Made by a program: the position numbers and the translations under genes
Source of the DNA: Planctomycetota bacterium
GTDB lineage: Bacteria; Planctomycetota; Phycisphaerae; Phycisphaerales; Phycisphaeraceae
Length of the DNA: 64,000 bases
Direction: 5' to 3'
Assembly: GCA_021413865.1 (NCBI GenBank)
Contig: JAIOPN010000067.1
Location: forward strand, 1-64,000
The notes under the pieces: generated by a model
Database searches by the model: none
The model's input: the letters and a program-made list of their open reading frames with translations, nothing else
What the model was told of the DNA's origin: nothing
Shown here: piece by piece, positions 27,611 to 34,422 of the stretch
Layout of the letters: every line of letters begins with the position of its first letter
How positions within the stretch are numbered: position 1 is the stretch's first letter

Positions 27611-28167
27611 GCACCTCCCCAGGGCAGCCGCACGCCCAGCAGGTGCTCCGTGCCCGCCAGCAACCCGCCCACGCAGACCGCCACCGCGAAGGGCACCCGC
27701 GGGCTGTCGTTCGGCAGGTTGGGCTTGACGCCGACGGGCAATACCAGCGCCGCCCCCAGTAACCTGCTCAGCGTCCGGCGGACGATTTTTTTGCGGATCA
27801 TCAGCACGATCGCGAACAGCGCCGCGAGGATCAACGCGTAGAAGGCGGTGCCCAGAACGCATACGGGCTTGGCGGTGATGGCCCCAACGGCGCTCATGAG
27901 CTTGACGTCGCCGCCGCCCAATCCCCCCGCGGCGAAGATGAGGGCGAAGGGGATGTACCCGGCGGCGAGGGCGAGGAGGGAGTGGAGAAACTGGGTGCCA
28001 AGCCCGGCGAACCCGGATTGCATGTACCCGGTGCAGGACCAGAAGATCAACCCGGCGAGGATCGCGGGGTACGTCAGGGCGTTATAGACCTTGCCGGTGC
28101 GGCAGTCGGTTACCGCGGCGGTGACGAGGACGACAGCCAGGAGTCCGAAGGCGATCCAATGGGGCAT
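27607..28167 (-). CDS. cpaA: A24-type prepilin peptidase CpaA/TadV
   Basis: A 186-aa polytopic membrane aspartyl protease that cleaves prepilin leaders. The two catalytic aspartates are visible in VTDCRTGKVYN (near residue 20) and in the GxGD-type motif GGGDVKLMSAVGA. It lacks the N-terminal methylation domain of PilD, as is usual for Tad peptidases. The open frame extends to 28305, but the ATG at 28167 begins directly at the first membrane helix. Its likely substrates are the two mini-pilins upstream and the TadE-like proteins downstream. Confidence 0.85.
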   Translation of the reverse strand: MPHWIAFGLLAVVLVTAAVTDCRTGKVYNALTYPAILAGLIFWSCTGYMQSGFAGLGTQFLHSLLALAAGYIPFALIFAAGGLGGGDVKLMSAVGAITAKPVCVLGTAFYALILAALFAIVLMIRKKIVRRTLSRLLGAALVLPVGVKPNLPNDSPRVPFAVAVCVGGLLAGTEHLLGVRLPWGGA

Positions 28168-28246
28168 ACTCGTCTCGGGCAGGGTAAAAACACCGAGGCT
28201 CCGGCGGGGGCGAGAACGCTTGACCGAGTGGGGCGGCGGCGTTGTG

Positions 28247-28465
28247 TTACGGCGTCGGGCCGGTGGGGGCCGTGTCGGCGTCGCTGCGGACGCTGTCCCA
28301 CGCATCCGTCACCCAGCCGCTGATCACGTTGCGGAACAGGATGAGGATCGCCAACAACGGCAGCACGATCGCCCCGATGATGAGCAGCTTCTCGACGCCT
28401 TCGGCGCCCTGTTCGCTGCGGTGGATGCGGAGCAGGAGGGACTTGAGTGATGCAAGGCGTTTCAT
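28247..28465 (-). CDS. Flp-like mini-pilin with a G-x4-EK processing site
   Basis: A 72-aa protein. A basic leader (MKRLASLKSLLLRIHRSEQG) is followed by AEGVEKLLIIGAIVLPLLAIL, which gives the Gly-x4-Glu pattern cut by Tad prepilin peptidases, then a hydrophobic helix and a short acidic tail. Classical Flp pilins have Glu-Tyr at this site; here it is Glu-Lys, unusual inside the hydrophobic core. The ATG at 28465 has AGGA 9 nt upstream. It lies 41 nt after the other mini-pilin gene. It could be the major pilin or a minor variant. Confidence 0.75.
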   Translation of the reverse strand: MKRLASLKSLLLRIHRSEQGAEGVEKLLIIGAIVLPLLAILILFRNVISGWVTDAWDSVRSDADTAPTGPTP

Positions 28466-28506
28466 CGGGCACGTCCTTTCGTCGGGTGCGGATGCCAAAT
28501 CATAGG

Positions 28507-28701
28507 TCACGGGAACGGCACGGCGTTGAGGGAGGTATTCATCCGGTACAGCTCTGCAACGATATTCAGGAGCATGCGGATGATGTAGTAGGAGGGCAGT
28601 GCGATCGCGGCCAGCAGCAGCGCCCATTCAAGCGATGTCGCGCCCTCTTCATCGGCGATGAGAGGGGCGGGGGGTTCACTCGTGGGGGTGTTGCTGTCCA
28701 T
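28507..28701 (-). CDS. Flp-like mini-pilin with a G-x4-EW processing site
   Basis: A 64-aa protein: a 20-residue acidic leader, then EEGATSLEWALLLAAIALP, a good Flp-type site (Gly, four residues, Glu-Trp) and one membrane helix. The short tail NAVPFP follows. The leader is acidic (MDSNTPTSEPPAPLIADEEG), whereas most Flp leaders are basic. The ATG at 28701 is 8 nt after the CpaF stop. Small size and position between CpaF and CpaA strongly support a pilin role. Confidence 0.75.
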   Translation of the reverse strand: MDSNTPTSEPPAPLIADEEGATSLEWALLLAAIALPSYYIIRMLLNIVAELYRMNTSLNAVPFP

Positions 28702-28709
28702 GGGTCGTT

Positions 28710-29834
28710 TTATCCCGCGGCCTGGTCGCCGGTCACAAACAGGGGGCGGGTCGAGTCGGTGACCAAGTCCTGGTCCTCCGGCCTGAGCTGCCCCGCAAGG
28801 GAAGAACGCTCACCCGTCCACGTCAATTGCAGCTTTTTTTTGCTCTCGTCGCCCGGCGGGGCCTGCATGGTGAACAGGTCGCGGAAGCGGTATTGGCCGT
28901 CGTCCCCCAGCGGGTCCACCTCGGTGATGTAGGTGACCAGCCTGCGGCCGCCGATGTGCCGGCTCATCTGAACGACCAGATCGATGGCGCTGGCAACCTG
29001 GGAACGCAGGGCGTACAGGGGAAGATCGACCTTGCTCATCAGGGCGAGCGTCTCGAGGCGATTAAGCGCGTCGCGGGGGTTGTCGGCGTGGAGGGTGCCC
29101 ATCGACCCGCCGTGCCCGGAGGTCATGGCCTGGATCATGTCCAGCGCCTCGCCGCCCCGTACCTCGCCGATGATGATGCGGTCCGGGCGCAGGCGCAGGC
29201 TCGATTTGAACAGGTCACGGATCGTCACCGCGCCGCGCCCGTAGCGGTCCGGCTGCCGCGCCTCCAGCGAGATCATATGCTCCTTCTGGAGCTGCAATTC
29301 GGCGGAATCCTCGATGACGACGATGCGCTGGCCGTCGGGGATGAAGGCGGAGAGCGCGTTGAGCAGCGAGGTCTTGCCCGAGCTGGTCCCGCCGACAACG
29401 AGGATGTTCCGCTCAGCGCGGACCGCGATCCGCAGGTATTGCCTGGCCTGGTCGGTCAGCGAGCCCAGTTCGACCAGCCAGTCGATGTCGAGGTTGGCCT
29501 TGGCGAACTTGCGGATGGTGACGGCCGTGCCCAGCCGGGCGCAGGGTGCCTTGGCCACATGGACACGGCTGCCGTCGGGCAACCGGGTGTCGATCAGCGG
29601 CGCGTCGTCGCCCAGGCTCTTGCCGGTGAATTGCAGGATGTTGTTGACCGCGGCCTCGTAGGCCTCCTGGTCATTGAAGCGGGCGTCGGTGCGGATCAAT
29701 CGACCGTCACGCTCGATGAAGACCTCATCGGCGTGGTTGATCATGACCTCGGAGACGGTGGCGTCTTCGAGGTAAGCGCGGATGGGCGCGAGGTAGTGCG
29801 CGATCGTGGCGGCGAAGATCGCCTGCGAACTCAT
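28710..29834 (-). CDS. cpaF: CpaF/TadA-type secretion ATPase
   Basis: A 374-aa PilT/VirB11-like ATPase without an FHA domain. Walker A is GGTSSGKTSLLNALS (~150), the Asp box is IVVIEDSAEL, Walker B-like is RIIIGEVRGGEALD, and the His box is SMGTLHADNP. The N-terminal domain is short, so it is smaller than the FHA-CpaF at 18247 and resembles classical CpaF cores. The ATG at 29834 was chosen over a GTG at 29873 because AAGGA lies 8 nt before it. Two CpaF motors in one Tad locus is unusual; they might divide extension and retraction or serve different pilins. Confidence 0.9.
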   Translation of the reverse strand: MSSQAIFAATIAHYLAPIRAYLEDATVSEVMINHADEVFIERDGRLIRTDARFNDQEAYEAAVNNILQFTGKSLGDDAPLIDTRLPDGSRVHVAKAPCARLGTAVTIRKFAKANLDIDWLVELGSLTDQARQYLRIAVRAERNILVVGGTSSGKTSLLNALSAFIPDGQRIVVIEDSAELQLQKEHMISLEARQPDRYGRGAVTIRDLFKSSLRLRPDRIIIGEVRGGEALDMIQAMTSGHGGSMGTLHADNPRDALNRLETLALMSKVDLPLYALRSQVASAIDLVVQMSRHIGGRRLVTYITEVDPLGDDGQYRFRDLFTMQAPPGDESKKKLQLTWTGERSSLAGQLRPEDQDLVTDSTRPLFVTGDQAAG

Positions 29835-29952
29835 CGGGGGGTCCTTGGGGAAACCGTCATGGGCGTGGGGCACGCCCGTGAGAAGGATACCCTCGGGGAA
29901 TGCCTATGGGCAATGGAGGCATGGCCGGGAGGGCCGACGCTCTGCGCCGTAT

Positions 29953-30273
29953 TCAACCCGTCGCCGCCAATTGCTGCGGGTGGTCGAACATCAGGGCCAC
30001 CCGCTGGATCGAGCCGATGCCGATGCTGCGGACGACAGTGCAATCGGTCAACTGTTCGGCGGCGAGCACCGCCTGCCCCTTGGTCCACGCGACGCCCAGC
30101 CGCATGCGCTGGCCCGCGACCAGCAGCGAAGGGTGGCTCACGTCGAGCAACACCCCGCTGGAGGAGACGTTGTTCGTTTGGCCCCCGAGGTATCGCCCGG
30201 TGTCAGCGCATTGAAGCTTGACGGGCCGGGCAACCGTGAAACGTGCGTCTCGCCTTCGTTCTGTCATGGCCAT
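29953..30273 (-). CDS. PilZ domain protein
   Basis: A 106-aa single-domain protein. The RxxxR element (RRDARF, ~residues 6-12) and the NxSxxG element (NVSSSG, ~35-40) needed for cyclic di-GMP binding are both present, followed by the expected beta-barrel pattern. It opens the minus-strand pilus run, 118 bp before the CpaF gene, so it probably links c-di-GMP level to pilus function. An in-frame ATG two codons in (30267) is an alternative start. Confidence 0.8.
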   Translation of the reverse strand: MAMTERRRDARFTVARPVKLQCADTGRYLGGQTNNVSSSGVLLDVSHPSLLVAGQRMRLGVAWTKGQAVLAAEQLTDCTVVRSIGIGSIQRVALMFDHPQQLAATG

Positions 30274-30338
30274 GGTCTTGGCCCCCTGGGTCGGTTCGGT
30301 GCGACCAGTGGGATTATCGGCATATCACGCGGGGGTCC

Positions 30339-30369
30339 TTGACGGCGGGGCGGCAGGGGGGCGTAAAAT
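30339..30369 (+). promoter_or_regulatory. candidate promoter P1 for the HEAT/TPR gene
   Basis: TTGACG (30339-30344) and TAAAAT (30364-30369) each match five of six bases of the sigma-70 -35 and -10 hexamers. The spacer is 19 bp, longer than the ideal 17. It lies in the divergent region between the PilZ gene and the HEAT/TPR gene. Confidence 0.4.
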
Positions 30370-30417
30370 CACCACAAAAGGGGGTGGTGTTGATCCCGCC
30401 GGGGGAGGGCATACAAT
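30370..30417 (+). promoter_or_regulatory. candidate promoter P2 with an overlapping inverted repeat
   Basis: TTGATC (30390-30395) and TACAAT (30412-30417) are separated by 16 bp and would start transcription about 40 nt before the ATG at 30466. Just upstream, CACCAC (30370-30375) and GTGGTG (30384-30389) form a 6-bp inverted repeat that abuts the -35 box and could be an operator. This is the best promoter-like arrangement seen in the window. Confidence 0.5.
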
Positions 30418-30465
30418 CTCACAAGAGCAGCCCGGGGGCAGTTCGCCCAAAACGGCATATCGACT

Positions 30466-31161
30466 ATGGGCATAGAGGCATCCCAATTCATGCAGGCCGT
30501 GCTCCCGCACCTCAAGGGGTGCAACGCCGGTGCGTTGGCGGAGGCCGTGACCTCGCGCTGGCCCGTCACCGATGTCTGCGGGTTGCTTGGTCATAGCGAG
30601 ATCGACGTCCGCCGCGTGGCCGCGGTGACGATCGGATTGATCGGCGACAAGCACTCCATCCCGCCGCTGGTCCGCTCGCTGCGTGACGCCGACGAGCAAG
30701 TCAATCAGATGGCCGAGTATGCCCTCTGGTCGATCTGGTTCCGTGGCGGCAACGCCAAGGCCGCTCGGCCGTTCCGCGAGGGCGTCTCCATGCTCGCCGC
30801 CGAAAAGTACGACAGCGCGGCGGCCTGCTTCGAGGAATCCACCCGCATCGATCACGATTTCGCCGAGGCCTACAACCAGGGCGCGATCGCGCAGTTTTTC
30901 CTCGGCCAGTGGCAACGCTCCATCAACAGTTGCAAGCGTGCCATCGAACGCGTGCCCCAGCACTTTGGCGCCATCAGCGGCATGGGCCACTGCTACACGC
31001 AGATGGGGCAGCTCGACCAGGCGCTGCTCTGTTACCGCCAGGCCCTCAAGATCAACCCCCGCATGCCCGCCATTACCCGCGCCTGCCACCGCATCGAGGC
31101 CCGCATCCACGACCTGAGCGACTCCTCCGGCATGTTCCTCGCCGGCGCCGCCAGCGAGTAA
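30466..31161 (+). CDS. HEAT-repeat plus TPR scaffold protein
   Basis: A 231-aa soluble protein. Residues ~45-95 look like HEAT/armadillo-type helices (SEIDVRRVAAVTIGLIGDKHSIPPLVRSLRD). Residues ~100-215 form about three tetratricopeptide repeats (YDSAAACFEESTRIDHDFAEAY and similar). No catalytic motif or signal peptide is present. Both repeat types mediate protein-protein contact, so an adaptor role is likely; partners are unknown. It is transcribed alone, away from the PilZ gene, and closed by a terminator at 31188. Confidence 0.75.
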   Translation: MGIEASQFMQAVLPHLKGCNAGALAEAVTSRWPVTDVCGLLGHSEIDVRRVAAVTIGLIGDKHSIPPLVRSLRDADEQVNQMAEYALWSIWFRGGNAKAARPFREGVSMLAAEKYDSAAACFEESTRIDHDFAEAYNQGAIAQFFLGQWQRSINSCKRAIERVPQHFGAISGMGHCYTQMGQLDQALLCYRQALKINPRMPAITRACHRIEARIHDLSDSSGMFLAGAASE

Positions 31162-31187
31162 CCGCCCCCATCTTTCCCGCAGCCAGG

Positions 31188-31222
31188 CCCGATGACGAGT
31201 CCGCGAGTCGTCGGGGTCTTTT
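31188..31222 (+). terminator. intrinsic terminator after the HEAT/TPR gene
   Basis: A 9-bp stem with one G-T pair (31188-31196 with 31207-31215) and a 10-base loop is followed by GTCTTTT. It lies in the 64-bp convergent gap, 27 nt past the HEAT/TPR stop. On the minus strand there is no U-run after the stem, so it does not obviously end the long minus-strand operon whose last stop is at 31226. Confidence 0.75.
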
Positions 31223-31225
31223 GCT

Positions 31226-32170
31226 CTACCGGATCACCTTCCCCTCCTCCACGTCCGCCTCATCCGCCTTGGGCTTCCCGCCCTCGGGCAGCGGGTCCAC
31301 CTCGTACACCCTCACATTGTCGTACCAGTACTCACCGGGCGGCCAATAGGGGTAGAGCACGATCCGGATGAAACGCACGTCCTCGGTCAGCTCGCGCCCG
31401 GTCGGGTGGCGGGGCCGGTCGTGCGTGTAGGTTTTCCATTCCGCGCTCCCGCCGACGGGGAACCAGGTCGTGTAGCGGTACCGAAGCCGGTATTTCAACG
31501 GCCTGCCCTTGGAGTCCACATCGGGCTCGCCGCGCGCCTCGCGGAACACCTCCTGCACCGCGGGGCTCTCGTCGGCAAACGAGAGTGGCAGTTCCTTGTC
31601 GTACCCGCGGATGAAAACCTTCGACGCCGGGCCCTTCGCATCGACATACACCCGGTACGCACGACCGGGCCTGATCGGGATGTAGTCCGACCAATAGAAC
31701 CCACCGTCCAGCCCGGCGATGGTGCCGTATTTCGGTTCGACGGTCTGAGTTTTTTGCGGCGCATCCCCGAGCGGGGCGTCGTGGAGATACCGCTTCACCC
31801 ACCAGCTATACGCCTGCTTCTGATCGACGTCTGTGTCGATGCGGATCACCCTGCCGCGCTCGGGGGAGGCGGGGTCGCGCTGCCAGTGGAAGACGAGGCC
31901 GTCGATCTTCTGCCAGTGCGGCGGGCCGTCGCGGTGATTTTCCGCGTCCTCATCGGCGTCCTCGAACCCGCCGTTGACCATGAGGTCCACGCCGTCGCGC
32001 GGCGGTTCTCCGGTCGCGGGCTTGTTGGGTGGCAGCGGCGGGGAGCCGGTGGGCCGCGTGGTCTGTGCCACCAATGTTCCGCCGAGGAGCACGGCCGCGA
32101 TCAAGACAGCCCATGCCGTCGTGCGACGAGAGGTAAAAACACCGACGATCTCTAGTCGAAGCGGGCTCAC
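31226..32170 (-). CDS. membrane-anchored protein with a jelly-roll-like domain
   Basis: A 314-aa protein with an N-terminal membrane helix or signal anchor (TTAWAVLIAAVLLGGTLVAQT) and a proline-rich linker. A beta-sandwich-like domain at ~55-300 opens with LMVNGGFEDADED, a common start of carbohydrate-binding galactose-binding-like folds, and ends with WYDNVRVYEVDP. It is probably exposed outside the cytoplasmic membrane. The GTG start overlaps the stop of the upstream gene (GTGA), making it the last gene of the 16-gene operon. The ligand is unknown. Confidence 0.6.
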   Translation of the reverse strand: MSPLRLEIVGVFTSRRTTAWAVLIAAVLLGGTLVAQTTRPTGSPPLPPNKPATGEPPRDGVDLMVNGGFEDADEDAENHRDGPPHWQKIDGLVFHWQRDPASPERGRVIRIDTDVDQKQAYSWWVKRYLHDAPLGDAPQKTQTVEPKYGTIAGLDGGFYWSDYIPIRPGRAYRVYVDAKGPASKVFIRGYDKELPLSFADESPAVQEVFREARGEPDVDSKGRPLKYRLRYRYTTWFPVGGSAEWKTYTHDRPRHPTGRELTEDVRFIRIVLYPYWPPGEYWYDNVRVYEVDPLPEGGKPKADEADVEEGKVIR

Positions 32171-34422
32171 TTTGGTTTTTCCTTCATCGCCTCGATCGCA
32201 CGCGTGCGGTACGGGCTGTCCAGTCCCGATCGAATCAACGCCTCCAGGGCGCGCCACCGGTTCTCGGCGTCTCCCGTGTTTCGATACGCCTCCGCGAGCA
32301 GCCACCGCGCCTCGGCCTCGAACTCCGCCCCCTGCCCGAACTCCACCGCCAGTTGCAGCGGCCCGATCGCCGACCCCGCGTCGCCCCGCAGCGCGTCCAC
32401 CTTGCCGCGGTAGAACAGCACCGCCCCCTTCAACTGGTCCGACGGCAGATCATCCAGCCAACGCTCCACCAGCGCCGCCGCGTCGGCGAGGCGGCCCTGT
32501 GCGATTGCCTGATCAATGGATTCGGGGTACGCGCCGCTCTTGGTCATCCGCACCTGCGGGGGGATCACCGGGTCGGCCATCGCCTCCGCCTTGCCGTACC
32601 ACTCGGCCGCGCCGCCTGGCTCGTGCGTGAACAGGCACCGGTCGCCCAACGCGATCGCCGCCGACCGCATCGCCTTTTTGGCGCGGCGCGACCCGGCGGT
32701 TTTCCCGGCCTCGGAAGCCGCCCTGTCGAACCAGCCCGTCGCGCCGGCCGTGTCGCCCTGATCCAATGCCATTACGCGAATCAATTCCGACATCGCCTCC
32801 ACCCGGGCGATGGGGTCCGTCTGCTTGTCGATCGCTTGTTTGAGATGCTCCGCCACGCCCGCCGCGATCGCGGGGTTCTTCTGTGTCTCATTTTTTGCTG
32901 CCGGTGTCCTCCCTGGAGCATCAAGCCCCGCCAGCAGCAGGTGCATTGCCGCAAGGTCTTCCGCCGAGGCATTCGATCTCGTCGTCACGCTCACGGCCGC
33001 CGCGCGGGCACCGTCACGATCACCCGCCTCCAAGCGCAACCGTGCGAGTTCCGCCGCCTGCGCGGGAGCCAGTCGTGCAGGGTCGTACCGCTTGACGATC
33101 GCCGCGTAAGCCGCCTGGTCGCCGTTACCGAGCCAACCGGCCCGGTCGATCCGGAAGACGCTGATCGGCCAAACCCGCTCCACCCGCTCCCCGGCCGGTC
33201 CGGTGGCGGTCATTGTCACGCGGTAGTCGCCGTTCACCAGATAAACATGCTCCGCCGACGCGCCGGTTTCGGACAACCCATCGCCGGCGGACCATTCAAT
33301 TTTCCATGCCGTCAGGTCCATTGCGTCCGCGCCGGCGTCGGCGGTGAACCGCAGGCGGGTGTGCTGAGCCGCCCGCCCCTCGGGCCATCGGCTGTCCAGT
33401 ATCTCCATCCGCGCCGCCAGCGAGCGTTTGCCGTCCGCGCTCTCCGCGCGGCGCTGGCGGGCCATGTGTGGGCGGGGGAACCAGTCGTCGGGGATGCCGA
33501 CGAAGGCCTTGCCGCCGGGGGGCCGATACCCGAGGAACGCCATGCTCTGCATCGCCGGGTTCTCGTGGTAGTACTCGACGTAGCGCATACCCGCCGCGAC
33601 CCTGCGGGTGGCGTTCACCTCGCCGTACTTGCCCCTGGCCTCGGTGTGACGCCCGGGCCAGTGGATCAATTCCTTACCATCGAGGTAGCTGAAGCTCGCC
33701 TCGTTCGAGGCCGTGCAGAACGCGTAGCTACCGGTCGCCGGCACCCGCATCCACCCGCGATAGACGCTGATGAAATTATCCGTGTCGCCCCAGCGGTTGA
33801 ACCCGTCGGAGATATTCGTGCGAAGGCCGGCCCCGTCGAGCCCCGGCGAGCCCGCGATCAGGGCCATCATCTCGGCCGGGGTCTCCGGGTTCGTTGGAGC
33901 GGGAGGCCTGCGCATGGTCGTCAGCACCAGTCCCGCGCGCGGAACCCATCCCCCCGCGCCCGGCCCCGGCTGCGGAGGCCCCGTGGCCAACCCGTCACCG
34001 CCCGCCGCCGGAAGCAGCGCACGCACCGGGTCCACGCCCGCGTCCGCCTTGCCCCAATACACGCAGAGCAACCCGCCCTTGCCCGGCGCATCGCAGCGCA
34101 CGAGCAGCAGCGAGTCCCGCGACGGGTGGTGGTACGCCAACTCGTACGGCACGGGCCGGCCCTGCACATCAAACACGCGGTAATCGTTCCCGCTCGCCGA
34201 CGCAGAACCCCCGTGCCACACCCGCACCGCCGCGACGTCCACGCCCGCCGAGCCATCCGCCGCCGGCACGTCGTACATCGCGCGGTCACGCCAGCCCGCC
34301 GCGTGCCACGGTTGCGCGCATGCAATTCTGCCCAGCAGAAGCGTGAGTAACCACACCACCGCCGGCACGCACGCACGCACGTTCAAACCCCGCGCCGGTT
34401 GTGTGAGGGGAGCGGCCGTCAC
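32167..34422 (-). CDS. secreted multidomain protein: PA14-like, PKD-like and TPR regions
   Basis: A 751-aa exported protein. Residues ~1-37 are a signal peptide (VPAVVWLLTLLLGRIACAQ). Residues ~45-130 resemble a DUF2341-type beta-sandwich. Residues ~185-305 resemble a PA14 domain (VYRGWMRVPATGSYAF, then SYLDGKELIHWPGRH). A PKD-like segment is at ~385-420 (VYLVNGDYRVTMTATGPAGE). The last ~320 residues are helical repeats of TPR type. PA14 and PKD domains usually bind sugars or mediate adhesion. The GTG start overlaps the DUF4175 stop (GTGA). The domain calls are by pattern only. Confidence 0.6.
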   Translation of the reverse strand: MTAAPLTQPARGLNVRACVPAVVWLLTLLLGRIACAQPWHAAGWRDRAMYDVPAADGSAGVDVAAVRVWHGGSASASGNDYRVFDVQGRPVPYELAYHHPSRDSLLLVRCDAPGKGGLLCVYWGKADAGVDPVRALLPAAGGDGLATGPPQPGPGAGGWVPRAGLVLTTMRRPPAPTNPETPAEMMALIAGSPGLDGAGLRTNISDGFNRWGDTDNFISVYRGWMRVPATGSYAFCTASNEASFSYLDGKELIHWPGRHTEARGKYGEVNATRRVAAGMRYVEYYHENPAMQSMAFLGYRPPGGKAFVGIPDDWFPRPHMARQRRAESADGKRSLAARMEILDSRWPEGRAAQHTRLRFTADAGADAMDLTAWKIEWSAGDGLSETGASAEHVYLVNGDYRVTMTATGPAGERVERVWPISVFRIDRAGWLGNGDQAAYAAIVKRYDPARLAPAQAAELARLRLEAGDRDGARAAAVSVTTRSNASAEDLAAMHLLLAGLDAPGRTPAAKNETQKNPAIAAGVAEHLKQAIDKQTDPIARVEAMSELIRVMALDQGDTAGATGWFDRAASEAGKTAGSRRAKKAMRSAAIALGDRCLFTHEPGGAAEWYGKAEAMADPVIPPQVRMTKSGAYPESIDQAIAQGRLADAAALVERWLDDLPSDQLKGAVLFYRGKVDALRGDAGSAIGPLQLAVEFGQGAEFEAEARWLLAEAYRNTGDAENRWRALEALIRSGLDSPYRTRAIEAMKEKPK

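Noticed and set aside
32353-34350. 665-codon + strand frame opposite the PA14-like gene
   Set aside because: It is antisense to a supported gene, rich in Arg/His/Pro, and has no start signal.
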